Below, piece after piece: positions 1 through 7,720 of a stretch of 24,415 bases of DNA; the stretch's first letter is position 1; each line of letters opens with the position of its first letter. Under the pieces are notes generated by a model. The model did not search any database. It saw nothing but the letters and a program-made list of their open reading frames with translations, and was not told the origin of the DNA. The position numbers and the translations under genes are program-made. The stretch is from RGIG5270 sp045538635 (GTDB lineage: Bacteria; Verrucomicrobiota; Lentisphaeria; Victivallales; Victivallaceae): positions 1 to 24,415 of the forward strand of contig JAZSRU010000171.1 in NCBI GenBank assembly GCA_045538635.1. The letters run 5' to 3'.

Positions 1-296
1 GACAGTAACCCGCCGAGAATTGAATACATGCAAATAGTTTTTCCGGAACCAGTCTGGCCTCCAATCAGTAGATGTTGAAGTTCCGCAAGATCAAAAACAA
101 CAGCATTATTGTCATCATCTTTGCCCAAAGCCAGTGGAAGCTGAAATTTATTGTTTTTCCATGTATCAGACTCCAGAACATAACGCAATGAACATGGAAA
201 TTTTTCTGATTTGATTGGCCCGAAAAGTTCAATTCCCGGCAGAATGTAATTTGAATATTCTCCTCTTGAGATTACTGGGTGCGTAATCTTCTCCAT
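1..296 (-). CDS. FtsK/SpoIIIE-like DNA translocase ATPase, partial (C-terminus beyond window)
   Basis: The first 98 codons of a gene that runs out of the window. ATG at 296 is preceded by AGGAG at good spacing. The readable part ends in a stretch typical of the FtsK/SpoIIIE motor: LPLALGKDDDNNAVVFDLAE, then HLLIGGQTGSGKT with the Walker A motif GQTGSGKT. Known FtsK proteins have the same order (ALGKD, then HLLVAGxTGSGKS). These are hexameric ATPases that pump double-stranded DNA. No membrane segments are seen in the N-terminal ~75 residues, so this is a short soluble member rather than the divisome FtsK. It lies 48 bp after the PLD-family gene and is probably the last or a late gene of the sigma-54 operon. 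A HerA/TraD-like ATPase is an alternative; the missing remainder would decide. Confidence 0.75.
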   Translation of the reverse strand, partial: MEKITHPVISRGEYSNYILPGIELFGPIKSEKFPCSLRYVLESDTWKNNKFQLPLALGKDDDNNAVVFDLAELQHLLIGGQTGSGKTICMYSILGGLL

Positions 297-344
297 TTTA
301 TTCTCCTTTGTTTTAAGTTTATATTATTGAGTGAGAAAATTATC

Positions 345-872
345 TTAAAGAATTGGGATCGGGCAGTCCGGACAAAACTCTCTTCTGCCGCATTTTGGGC
401 AGTTTGCTCCGCGCCAAACGGAGTCGAACTGCTCCGCTAATGGCTCAATCAGAGTTGGTTCATCGGTTAATATACCGTTTTCAAAGTTGCGGCGATTTTC
501 GCTTTTTGCTCCCATGCCCGCTCCAGTGAGATTGGCACTGCCGAAGTAGGCAAATTTCCCGTCAATGATGATACATTTGAAGTGTACTCTGGGGCAAAGT
601 ACCCGTTCCAGATACTTGTGCAATCTGGAATAACGTTCAAAGTCTTCCCGGAACGGCTGTCCCGGTTCTTTTGCATGAATAAGACGGATTTCAACACCTC
701 TGCCGATAAGTTCCGCAAGGATTTTCAGAAACGGAACCATTGAGCCGTTATACTCTGCATACATATCTTTGATATCAGCAGTGGCGATCCACAAAGTCTT
801 TTTTGTTTGCGGAACGAGTTTGGCGACGATTTCGGTATAAATTTCACGATTTTTTATAAATTTTGTTGTCAT
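345..872 (-). CDS. Phospholipase D-family protein with one HKD motif and C-terminal Cys4 cluster
   Basis: A 175-residue protein with one complete PLD-superfamily active-site motif: H97-x-K99-x4-D104, followed by GSAN at 111-114. The family includes nucleases (Nuc, BfiI), tyrosyl-DNA phosphodiesterase and lipid enzymes. All need two HKD motifs, so a single-motif protein like this should work as a homodimer, as Nuc does. The N-terminal part (TLWIATADIKDMY, then FLKILAELIGRGVEIRLIHA) fits the PLD fold. The C-terminus carries C158-x2-C161-x5-C167-x2-C170, a likely zinc site. The start ATG overlaps the previous stop by 4 bp (ATGA), showing translational coupling. A nucleic-acid phosphodiesterase is the most likely role given the helicase and FtsK neighbours, but the substrate is not visible in the sequence. 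Confidence 0.82.
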   Translation of the reverse strand: MTTKFIKNREIYTEIVAKLVPQTKKTLWIATADIKDMYAEYNGSMVPFLKILAELIGRGVEIRLIHAKEPGQPFREDFERYSRLHKYLERVLCPRVHFKCIIIDGKFAYFGSANLTGAGMGAKSENRRNFENGILTDEPTLIEPLAEQFDSVWRGANCPKCGRREFCPDCPIPIL

Positions 873-1267
873 TTTTTGACCTTTTCAATTTCAAATTGCT
901 TGCAGTTTGAGCATTCTCCGAAAAATTCCTGCAGCCGTTGTTGATCTTCTTCTGATTTTACTGCTGATACGGCTTTACGGATGCAGCGTTCACGGGCTTT
1001 GGGGTGAAGTTCGAGAAGTTTGTACGCATTGGCAATTTCGAGCAGACTTGCAGTATCGTCGGAATTGTTGCATTCAGCTTCCAGAAGACAGCGGACGGCA
1101 TTATCGGCATCATCGAGATACCACAAATACGCTTTGGCACAAAGTATCATGTGATTGGCAATGTACGGCAGAGAATAATTCTCAACTTCCCGCAAAATTT
1201 TTTCTGCCGCATTTTTGTCAAAGCGGCTCATCTCCGCAACTTTCACAAAATAATCACTGAATTTCAT
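869..1267 (-). CDS. Small all-helical (TPR-like) protein of unknown function
   Basis: A 132-residue protein that I do not recognise by family. I chose ATG at 1267 because AAGGAT lies 6 bases upstream; a longer reading from 1399 would overlap the helicase gene extensively. The sequence alternates amphipathic helices (KNAAEKILREVENYSL, IANHMILCAKAYLWYLDD, ASLLEIANAYKLLELHPKA), resembling tetratricopeptide-type helical hairpins, so a protein-binding adaptor role is plausible. A CSNC pair sits near the C-terminus. It overlaps the upstream helicase gene by 14 bp and the downstream PLD-family gene by 4 bp, so it is surely co-translated with them. It could be an accessory subunit of the helicase or the PLD protein. 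Confidence 0.7.
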   Translation of the reverse strand: MKFSDYFVKVAEMSRFDKNAAEKILREVENYSLPYIANHMILCAKAYLWYLDDADNAVRCLLEAECNNSDDTASLLEIANAYKLLELHPKARERCIRKAVSAVKSEEDQQRLQEFFGECSNCKQFEIEKVKK

Positions 1268-2369
1268 AAGATATCCTTTTTGAAGTGCGATTGCGGAGTG
1301 AAACATAACTTGTATGCGGAGACATTTGAATATATATCGGCATTTTAGCCGGTTTTCTTTTGTCCAGCAAATCCAATGAACGCTGCAGAGCCTGTGCAAT
1401 GGCAGCAGTATTGCCGGAACAGGACAGCCAGACCTCTTTGTTATATAAAAAACTTTCCTGCGGAGTGGCGATTTTTTCGATTTGATAGCGGCTGTTTTCG
1501 CTTTGGACTATATTGCAGAATTGTTTACATGGAGATTTACGCAAACCGCGTCCTGCCATTTGAATACAGGGCAAGCGGCTGGCATCACGCAGAAAAACAC
1601 TCTGCAATTCAGGCAGGTCAAACCCTTCACTTAAAACAGAAACATTGGCGATAATTTGCAATTCTCCGTTTATAAAAAGTTCAAGCTGTTTATCACGATT
1701 GCTGCTGCCGGTAACAACATCACACGGGATGCCTCGGGCATTGAGTATTGAACTGAAATCCACACACTCCTGAATTGAATTGAAAAATGCAAGTGTTTTG
1801 CCCCATTTTTCAGGATTCTGACAATAAATTTTCGCAGCAATCTCTGCATTGTAATACGGTAATTTGTATGAATGATATTGCGATAAAATACCTTGACTTA
1901 TCAAATTCTGAATTGTGCAGGTTTGGACAGAATGTTGAAAAGAAAGACGCATTCTATCTGTTCTCTGCGGAGTTGCCGACAATCCGAGCGTCAAAGCATT
2001 TCCGGTTTTTTCGTACATGGCAAGACAACTTTGCGTGGCTTCATGGTGTGCTTCGTCAAGCACGATCATATCTGCCGGCGGCGGATTGCTGTTGTAAACA
2101 GATACATAGTTGAGTTGACAATTGAAATATGACAGATTTGCCCGTTCCGTCTGTTCCAGAATATGTCTTCTGGAAGCCACCCAATTTACCTTTAAATCGG
2201 GATTTGTTTTTTGCAATTCTTTGATAACCATAAGCCCCATAATGGTTTTTCCCGAACCGACCGGCGATTCAATCAGGACGGATTCTCTGCCTTTTTGAAA
2301 TTGTTCCAAGGCTTCATTGACGGCATCAGTTTGATATTGACGTTCTTCAAAACGGAATCTTTCAGCCAT
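1254..2369 (-). CDS. Superfamily 2 DEAH-box helicase
   Basis: A 371-residue SF2 helicase or translocase with a complete motor. Walker A lies in SPVGSGKT (35-42), motif II is DEAH (105-108), motif III is SAT (131-133), motif V is SEGFDLP (247-253) and motif VI is QMAGRGLR (270-277). The Q-motif-like start RFEERQYQTDAV resembles the RecG/UvrB/XPB/ResIII group of ATP-dependent helicases that act on double-stranded nucleic acid. It is short, with no appended nuclease domain, so specificity probably comes from partner proteins. GGAGG stands 7 bases before ATG 2369. Its start overlaps the ankyrin gene by 8 bp. It is a member of the sigma-54-driven operon. Confidence 0.92.
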   Translation of the reverse strand: MAERFRFEERQYQTDAVNEALEQFQKGRESVLIESPVGSGKTIMGLMVIKELQKTNPDLKVNWVASRRHILEQTERANLSYFNCQLNYVSVYNSNPPPADMIVLDEAHHEATQSCLAMYEKTGNALTLGLSATPQRTDRMRLSFQHSVQTCTIQNLISQGILSQYHSYKLPYYNAEIAAKIYCQNPEKWGKTLAFFNSIQECVDFSSILNARGIPCDVVTGSSNRDKQLELFINGELQIIANVSVLSEGFDLPELQSVFLRDASRLPCIQMAGRGLRKSPCKQFCNIVQSENSRYQIEKIATPQESFLYNKEVWLSCSGNTAAIAQALQRSLDLLDKRKPAKMPIYIQMSPHTSYVSLRNRTSKRISYEIQ

Positions 2370-3852
2370 TGAAAACCTCCGTACTCTGTTCCTGATTAAA
2401 ATATTCCTGTGTTTTGTAATTACTCAATCTCAAATCCTTCAAAAAGAAATCTGGCGATTTTCTATTTATGCTGTACATTCCTTCAAGGTCAAGTTCTCCT
2501 GCCAATGTCTTGCCGGCTGCAACATCAAATGCCGCGCTTGAAGTTAAAAGATTGCCATGATGTGTAGTAAGTTCCGAACAGAAATTCAAAAGGTCATTGA
2601 CTGCACAATTAACCGGCAGTAATGCACGTTTTTTCGCCGGGATATTATTTAAACTGGTCGTTTCATATACCAGACACGGGTCCCCTGCAATTTCATACAG
2701 GCGGTTGTGAAGTTTGTGGTATGAATTTTTATCCTGAACATATTCCAGCAGCAGATTATCCACCATCATAAGTTCATTGACCGAAGCCATTGTCTGCTGG
2801 GCAATACCGATTCTCTCCTCCAATGCCGAAAATCCATGCTGATTGCTGAAAGAACGGAGCAGACGGGAAAGATGCGTGCCGGATTCATCATTTATTTCAA
2901 TATCTGTTCTGAATGCGGCAGCTTGAGCTACTGCCCCATTGGAGCAGATTTGGCGTTCAACAGACAGATAAATACTCGGTGTTCCGATACCGTCAACGGG
3001 GTATTGAATATTCAGTTTGCGTGAATATTCGCCTGAATTATTGATGTTGAAAACTTCATCCAGAGCCAATTCTCCATGCCAGATGCCATTTTCATAATAA
3101 GCCGATTTGATTCTCGGATCTTCAGAAAAAATCTGACATCCGACTGACGGCGGCAATATTTTTTTATTTCTTTCAATAATTCCGAGTATCTGATTGGTGT
3201 TATTGTCAAAGGTTGCAATAAATTCCTGATCAGGCTGGACTTCCGCCGCGCGTTCCAATACCTCCTGCGGCGAGAAAAAGTTGAAAATTGTATTGGAAAA
3301 TTTCAACTTTTTGGCAAGACTGCTGACGAAACGGGGAGTAACAGAATATTCATGGCCGGAATATTTTAATTTCCAATCAAGTTTGGATGTGTTTTTTTCA
3401 TTTGAGGGTATCAAATCCTGAATTGTTACGACCTCCTGACTGAAACGGTTTGCCCAGTCAGTAGCAGAAACTCTTTCGTCCTCGACCAATTCCGGAACTA
3501 ATGTTACCGGATGCAGTTTGAAATATTCTTCTTTGAGCAAATCCCGACATTCTTTATTGTCAACAATTTCATACGGCACTGATCCATGTTGATTGCGGAT
3601 ATCTGCATTTGCTCCGTGAAATAAGAGCATTTTTGCAATGGAAATGGATGAAACATAATGCAGCGGTGTATTGCCTTTGACATCCTGTGCATTTACATCA
3701 CAATAGAGCATCAGGATTTTGCTCAAACTGTAATAATTACCTGCAACAGCAATATGCAGTAAATCATCCTTTTCCTGCGGTACTACACCGGATTCAAGCA
3801 AAAAATTCACAACTGAAAGATTATTAAGTTCAACGGCTCTTTTTAACGGCAT
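2362..3852 (-). CDS. Ankyrin-repeat protein with DUF932-like C-terminal domain
   Basis: A 496-residue two-part protein. Residues 1-105 are about three ankyrin repeats, with recognisable units such as DDLLHIAVAGNYYSLSKILM, then GNTPLHY and MLLFHGANADIRNQHG. Residues ~140-460 resemble the DUF932 family (phage/plasmid-related, function unknown): the part around YLSVERQICSNGAV (295-308), followed by predicted helices, is the familiar core pattern. The DUF932 assignment rests on this pattern alone and is moderate. A strong AGGAGG lies 8 bases before ATG 3852, inside the 3' end of the SprT gene. The ankyrin part suggests protein-protein contact, perhaps with another operon member. No signal peptide or membrane segment is seen. 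Confidence 0.7.
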   Translation of the reverse strand: MPLKRAVELNNLSVVNFLLESGVVPQEKDDLLHIAVAGNYYSLSKILMLYCDVNAQDVKGNTPLHYVSSISIAKMLLFHGANADIRNQHGSVPYEIVDNKECRDLLKEEYFKLHPVTLVPELVEDERVSATDWANRFSQEVVTIQDLIPSNEKNTSKLDWKLKYSGHEYSVTPRFVSSLAKKLKFSNTIFNFFSPQEVLERAAEVQPDQEFIATFDNNTNQILGIIERNKKILPPSVGCQIFSEDPRIKSAYYENGIWHGELALDEVFNINNSGEYSRKLNIQYPVDGIGTPSIYLSVERQICSNGAVAQAAAFRTDIEINDESGTHLSRLLRSFSNQHGFSALEERIGIAQQTMASVNELMMVDNLLLEYVQDKNSYHKLHNRLYEIAGDPCLVYETTSLNNIPAKKRALLPVNCAVNDLLNFCSELTTHHGNLLTSSAAFDVAAGKTLAGELDLEGMYSINRKSPDFFLKDLRLSNYKTQEYFNQEQSTEVFNG

Positions 3853-4306
3853 GATTTTTCCTCCTTGTCTGTTGATTTATCAATAAAATTGTTTGAAAGT
3901 CTTTTTGAAGATTTATATTTTTAAGTGAATACATAAACATAACATAGCTGAATGCAGAATTTTCCGTCATCACCATCGGGTCTTTGCCGACAATGCCGAT
4001 GCGTTCCATTTCTCGGTAAAAATCCTTACCGTGTCCGCCACGCCTGCCTTGCGAATACTGCCAGATATGCGTCATTTCATGTGCCAGAATCATCATAATA
4101 TGCAAATCGCTGCAAAGCGAACACATTCTGACATTGAATATGATTTTTGCTTTTTTGCCATTCCACGGTGGGGCGGCATAAGCAAATGCCCGTGTCATAC
4201 GATATGAAAACCCTATTTCACATGACAGTAAATTTCCGCCCCAGCAAATGCGGTGCAGTAAATTGAAACATTCGTAAAGTTTTGAACGCAAAATTTCTTC
4301 CGGCAT
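3830..4306 (-). CDS. SprT-like zinc metalloprotease
   Basis: A 158-residue protein with the SprT/Spartan zinc-protease signature: H76-E77-M-T-H80 (HExxH) and a third ligand H92 in GRRGGHGKDF. That layout is characteristic of SprT-like domains, which include the eukaryotic DNA-protein crosslink protease SPRTN and bacterial SprT. I chose ATG 4306, one base after the stop of the AAA+ gene and with GGAT about 8 bases upstream; TTG at 4318 is an alternative that adds four residues. There is no C-terminal zinc ribbon. It overlaps the ankyrin gene by 23 bp. Position beside a double AAA+ ATPase suggests the ATPase delivers or unfolds substrate for it, which is inference. Confidence 0.85.
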   Translation of the reverse strand: MPEEILRSKLYECFNLLHRICWGGNLLSCEIGFSYRMTRAFAYAAPPWNGKKAKIIFNVRMCSLCSDLHIMMILAHEMTHIWQYSQGRRGGHGKDFYREMERIGIVGKDPMVMTENSAFSYVMFMYSLKNINLQKDFQTILLINQQTRRKNHAVKKSR

Positions 4307-4307
4307 T

Positions 4308-6491
4308 TTAAAATCCAATACTTTGAGTTGTTTTACTTACGACTTTTTTCGCATCACTCTCCTGTTGCAGATAATCCAGCCGCACGGAATTTGAACCGTT
4401 TTCAAGATAATAAAGCGCCTGTCTGACAGTGCGGAAATCGCCGGGCGTAAGATTTTCAATGGCATTGAGCCGCATAAGTTCGTCATTTGCAAGTGTAGTA
4501 TTGAACATACGCTCAAAAAAGAGTTTTTTACCATCATTGTCGAGGTAATTAAAACCGATTTTGAAGGTGAAGCGGCGCATAATGGCAGGGTCAAGATTTT
4601 TTATAAAATTTGTTGCTCCGATCATTATGCCGTTGAAATTTTCCATCTGATAAAGGAGTTCATTTACCTGCGTAACTTCCCAGCTGCGGTTCGCGCCCTC
4701 ACGGTTCTGCACCAGACCGTCTATTTCATCCAGAAAAAGAATTGCTTTCTCTGCTTCCGCCCTTGCAAATGCGTTTTTGATATTCTGCTCCGTGCCGCCG
4801 ACATACATATTTAATAAATCACTGCCCATTTTGACCACAACTCTGGTATTGAGAACAGAGCCGAGATATTTGACAAATTCGGTTTTTCCGGTTCCGGGCG
4901 GGCCGGAAAGCAGAAGATTCATGCGGGGACGGTCGGGAGCAAGCGAACCGTCTTCGGCTTGAAATTTGCGGACTGCTGAAACGATCATATCCAGCGGCAT
5001 ATAACCTTTGATATTCAGTCCCTCAAGCGAATAATCTTTGGCGACTTGCAGTTTATCATCCTTTTTTCTGACTTCGAGAAGTTCACAATGTTGAGTCATA
5101 AGTTTTTCAACAGTTGCTTTTACATCATTTTCAGGTGGAGAAATGCGTTCAAGATTGGTCAGAACTTTGGTAATAATTCCGGCGCTTACCTCATATCGTG
5201 AAGCACAATAATCAATCAATCCCGCATCAAAAAACTTTTCCATCTGCATTTTTCTGATATTATTTTCCCAGATGGCTCTCCTCTGATGAACATCAAGCGG
5301 CTTGAAACATATCGAATAATCAAATCGTCTGCGGCTGGATTCATCCAAAGCGTGAGCAGGCGTATTGGAAATCCAGATCACCGGAGTTTTCAGATTGTCA
5401 AGAATTGTATTCAGCTGACCTTTATCGCCTTTATGAAAACTCATACCCAAAAAATTCATACCGCCGCTTGCAAGCATATCATCAGCTTCATCGACAATAA
5501 TAATGCTTCTGTCATGATCGAGCTGCAGATCGCATATTTGCAATGCCGCAAAACGGAATTCTGCGGAACTGTCAGATTTTTCTGAATCATCATTTCCCTG
5601 CGAAAGTATAAAACAATTCTTTTTCAACTGTTTTGCAAGTGTTTTGGCAAAACTGCTTTTGCCTGTTCCCGGAGTGCCGTACAGAAGGATATTTACATTA
5701 TTTTTTTCGCTGCTGTTGGCAATGATCTTTTTAACCAAATCTCCATGTTCCTCTGCAATTTTCCCATAAAAATCCCACGGCAGAACCTCATCATTGCAAC
5801 GGGCAAAGTACGAACTCGTCAATGCTTCATCGGATATTCCTGTCAAAAAAACATTAATATTTCTTTTGAAATCAAGATCATCATCGATGCAGTTGAATCT
5901 GCGAAGTTTATTCTCCTTTTTCAGACACATTAAAACTTCACCAGGATCGCGGTCAAGACATTTGGCAATGAAAATCGCTTTGTCCTCAAAATTGGTACGA
6001 TGCGAATGATCATCCTGTATCTCCAGAAAGTTGCGGTAAATAAACATACTTACAACCGCGATTTCATACTCAAGCTCAGAAAGTTCAAAAGTCTTCTGCA
6101 ATTCTGCAAATCTTAACGGCAAACTTTCATTTGTATATTTTTCAAGCGGATGTACGGCAAGATAATATTCATCTATCAAACTTATAATACTTTTTCTTAA
6201 AGTTTTGCGGCTGGAAGTTATATTCCAAATCGACATCAGCATGATTTCCGGCGGATCTGAAAAATCCAGACTTGACCTGTAATTTTTACCTTTTTCCATT
6301 TTGCTGACGGCAGTTTTTGAGAAATTTTTTCTGATGAATTGTTCCCAATCCATACCTTGAATATTATCAACTAACACATTAAAGACATCGTCATCATTAA
6401 TATTGGTATTGTGATTTTTGATAAAATTTCTGAAATAAATCAATCTTTTACTGATGCTCCAGTTTTCAATTTTTGCAGTGTAATTTTTCAT
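4308..6491 (-). CDS. Tandem AAA+ ATPase (two AAA modules, Cdc48/FtsH-like)
   Basis: A 727-residue ATPase. ATG 6491 is chosen because AAAGGAC lies 7 bases upstream; an in-frame ATG at 6518 lies around the predicted transcription start. Residues ~1-250 are a helical N-terminal region of no clear family. AAA module 1 has Walker A GTPGTGKS (272-279), Walker B IIIVDEAD (to 337), sensor-1 Asn in ISNTP (~376) and an SRRRF arginine finger. Module 2 has GPPGTGKT (530-537), LFLDEIDG (about 585-592), GATN (625-628) and MRRF (638-641). Both modules keep their catalytic residues. Such proteins form hexamers that unfold or remodel proteins or nucleoprotein. It is the first gene of the operon, directly behind a sigma-54 promoter, and ends 1 bp before the SprT protease gene. 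Confidence 0.9.
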   Translation of the reverse strand: MKNYTAKIENWSISKRLIYFRNFIKNHNTNINDDDVFNVLVDNIQGMDWEQFIRKNFSKTAVSKMEKGKNYRSSLDFSDPPEIMLMSIWNITSSRKTLRKSIISLIDEYYLAVHPLEKYTNESLPLRFAELQKTFELSELEYEIAVVSMFIYRNFLEIQDDHSHRTNFEDKAIFIAKCLDRDPGEVLMCLKKENKLRRFNCIDDDLDFKRNINVFLTGISDEALTSSYFARCNDEVLPWDFYGKIAEEHGDLVKKIIANSSEKNNVNILLYGTPGTGKSSFAKTLAKQLKKNCFILSQGNDDSEKSDSSAEFRFAALQICDLQLDHDRSIIIVDEADDMLASGGMNFLGMSFHKGDKGQLNTILDNLKTPVIWISNTPAHALDESSRRRFDYSICFKPLDVHQRRAIWENNIRKMQMEKFFDAGLIDYCASRYEVSAGIITKVLTNLERISPPENDVKATVEKLMTQHCELLEVRKKDDKLQVAKDYSLEGLNIKGYMPLDMIVSAVRKFQAEDGSLAPDRPRMNLLLSGPPGTGKTEFVKYLGSVLNTRVVVKMGSDLLNMYVGGTEQNIKNAFARAEAEKAILFLDEIDGLVQNREGANRSWEVTQVNELLYQMENFNGIMIGATNFIKNLDPAIMRRFTFKIGFNYLDNDGKKLFFERMFNTTLANDELMRLNAIENLTPGDFRTVRQALYYLENGSNSVRLDYLQQESDAKKVVSKTTQSIGF

Positions 6492-6528
6492 AGGTGTCCT
6501 TTCGTTTTTGTTTCGCAAATACTATAAA

Positions 6529-6544
6529 GCAATAAGTATGCCAA
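6529..6544 (-). promoter_or_regulatory. Sigma-54 promoter P1 of the AAA+/SprT/helicase operon
   Basis: On the minus strand TTGGCAT-ACTTA-TTGCT matches the sigma-54 consensus TGGCAC-N5-TTGC, with GG and GC exactly 12 bp apart. The predicted transcription start is near 6517, about 26 bases before the chosen ATG. No convincing sigma-70 promoter was seen in the same gap. Confidence 0.78.
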
Positions 6545-6632
6545 ATTATGACACTGCAGTATCAGAATAACAAATTTTTGTTGAAAAATCTTTCTATCAG
6601 CTCAAATCCCATTGCATTACAGAACCCAAAAT

Positions 6633-6647
6633 TATCAATAATTGACA
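6633..6647. promoter_or_regulatory. Proximal enhancer-like palindrome of P1
   Basis: TATCAATAATTGACA, an imperfect palindrome of the form TGTCA-N5-TGAYA on the opposite strand. Its centre is about 123 bp upstream of the predicted P1 start, the usual place for a sigma-54 activator site. Confidence 0.55.
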
Positions 6648-6653
6648 TATAAC

Positions 6654-6668
6654 TATCAAATTTTGACA
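6654..6668. promoter_or_regulatory. Distal enhancer-like palindrome of P1
   Basis: TATCAAATTTTGACA, closely similar to the site at 6633-6647 and starting exactly 21 bp from it. That is two helical turns, so two activator dimers would bind on the same DNA face. The centre is about 144 bp upstream of the predicted P1 start. Confidence 0.55.
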
Positions 6669-6678
6669 AGTTGCTTCA

Positions 6679-7197
6679 TTATTTGAAAAGAGAAAAATTC
6701 TCATCTTCTCCCAGATATTTTTTGTACCATTCCGCCAACTGTATATAATCCTGTGGGACAACGGCACGCTTTTCGGCATATTCGAGGATTTTGCGCAAAG
6801 TGTCGGTATCATCAGGCATCATGCGTTTCCAGTCAGGGATCAAACATGACCCGAAAAGAGCGGTCGTACCGATAGCCTTTGCGCGTTGTATAAAAGTCTG
6901 CTTCAAATTCCGGCGGTAACTTCTGATTTGCGAAGCTGTTGCCGCAATCAATTTATTGACCGTAAAAATTTGCTTATGAACAACAAATACCAATTCTCCA
7001 TGTTCCATCACAACTTTCATCGCGCGAACCCGCCGTTTGGGGAATCGCTTATTGAAATCCTCGACCTTGCTTGAAAGTTCAAAGATGAACTCAAAAAGAT
7101 CATCCGGGCAATCAATCCGCATTTGCGGATTTCCTTTGAAATGTTTATAAAGAAACGGACACGCTGTAAACAATTTACTTTGTAAATTCTGATTCAT
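6679..7197 (-). CDS. Conserved-looking hypothetical protein, 172 aa
   Basis: I do not recognise this protein with confidence. ATG 7197 has AAGGTGA 6 bases upstream. The start overlaps the 3' end of the secreted-protein gene by 23 bp, so the two are one transcription unit from sigma-54 promoter P2. The N-terminal half (LFTACPFLYKHFKGN, then DDLFEFIFELSSKVEDFN, then VVMEHGELVFVV) is laid out like a common phage/accessory hypothetical family (LxxKYPxLY, CGxGWxxLIxxLxxxI, VKEKFGxLRFY), but the hallmark residues are weak. No signal peptide, membrane helix or metal motif is seen. The C-terminal half is rich in basic and aromatic residues. The protein is probably cytoplasmic. Confidence 0.65.
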   Translation of the reverse strand: MNQNLQSKLFTACPFLYKHFKGNPQMRIDCPDDLFEFIFELSSKVEDFNKRFPKRRVRAMKVVMEHGELVFVVHKQIFTVNKLIAATASQIRSYRRNLKQTFIQRAKAIGTTALFGSCLIPDWKRMMPDDTDTLRKILEYAEKRAVVPQDYIQLAEWYKKYLGEDENFSLFK

Positions 7198-7669
7198 TTT
7201 TCACCTTGATTTGTATGCTTATAACTTCCTGACGGACAGGTTTGCGGTATTTTACATCAATATTGAATTTCACGATAAGTTTGCCGTTGACAAGTTCGTA
7301 ATAGTCCCAATCGGCATTGTCCCAGCCACAGGGGGATTCCACGATCAAGCCTTTGCCGGATTTATACAATATGCCAAAAACTTCACCTGCTTTACGGTAT
7401 TTGCCATTATGTTTCTGCATAACCGTCCAGCCTTCGCCGCCTGAACCGTTTTCACCATTGAAAATCAAAAGTTCATTGACTTTATCATCATTCAGATCAA
7501 CAGAAATCACTTCGGTCGATGTTGCCTGCCGGAATTGTCGAATGTCAGCGTCATAAACCATCGCACATTCAATGGGCAATTTATCAAACGGCACAACCTT
7601 TTCATCCAACGGCTCCGGCGAAACTCCGGACAGCACCACCGCCAGCACTCGCAATAAAATGTTATTCAT
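7175..7669 (-). CDS. Small secreted/periplasmic protein with a Ca-binding-like DxNxD motif
   Basis: A 164-residue protein starting at ATG 7669, preceded by a strong GGAGGTG. The first ~18 residues (MNNILLRVLAVVLSGVS) form a short signal peptide, so export is likely. DLNDDKVNEL at residues 58-67 fits the calcium-binding D-x-N-x-D-x3-E/D-L loop of FG-GAP/VCBS-type repeats, and the following stretch (LIFNGENGSGGEGWTVMQ) continues as beta strands; a second half has CGWDNADWDYYEL. It is probably a single beta-rich domain. Function is unknown. The gene is directly behind sigma-54 promoter P2 (start ~7693) and overlaps the downstream hypothetical gene. Only about 24 bases of leader separate the promoter start from the ATG. 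Confidence 0.75.
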   Translation of the reverse strand: MNNILLRVLAVVLSGVSPEPLDEKVVPFDKLPIECAMVYDADIRQFRQATSTEVISVDLNDDKVNELLIFNGENGSGGEGWTVMQKHNGKYRKAGEVFGILYKSGKGLIVESPCGWDNADWDYYELVNGKLIVKFNIDVKYRKPVRQEVISIQIKVKNESEFTK

Positions 7670-7704
7670 ACACACCTCCATATTTTGTGTTCGCCAATTA
7701 TAAA

Positions 7705-7720
7705 GCAAAAATCATGCCAA
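7705..7720 (-). promoter_or_regulatory. Sigma-54 promoter P2
   Basis: On the minus strand TTGGCAT-GATTT-TTGCT, with the correct 12-bp GG-to-GC step. It shares TTGGCAT-N5-TTGCTTTATA with P1. The predicted start is near 7693. The downstream gene is the secreted protein at 7175-7669. Confidence 0.78.

Noticed and set aside
867..881. TGTCATTTTTTGACC, nearly identical to the sigma-54 enhancer palindrome at 7857
   Set aside because: It coincides with the stop/start overlap of two coupled genes, inside an operon, with no -24/-12 promoter near. Probably chance from codons GTC-AAA-AAA-TGA and ATG-ACA.
907..1260. Plus-strand frames of 114-117 codons opposite the helical and helicase genes
   Set aside because: They run opposite well-supported genes, have no ribosome site and no recognisable domain.
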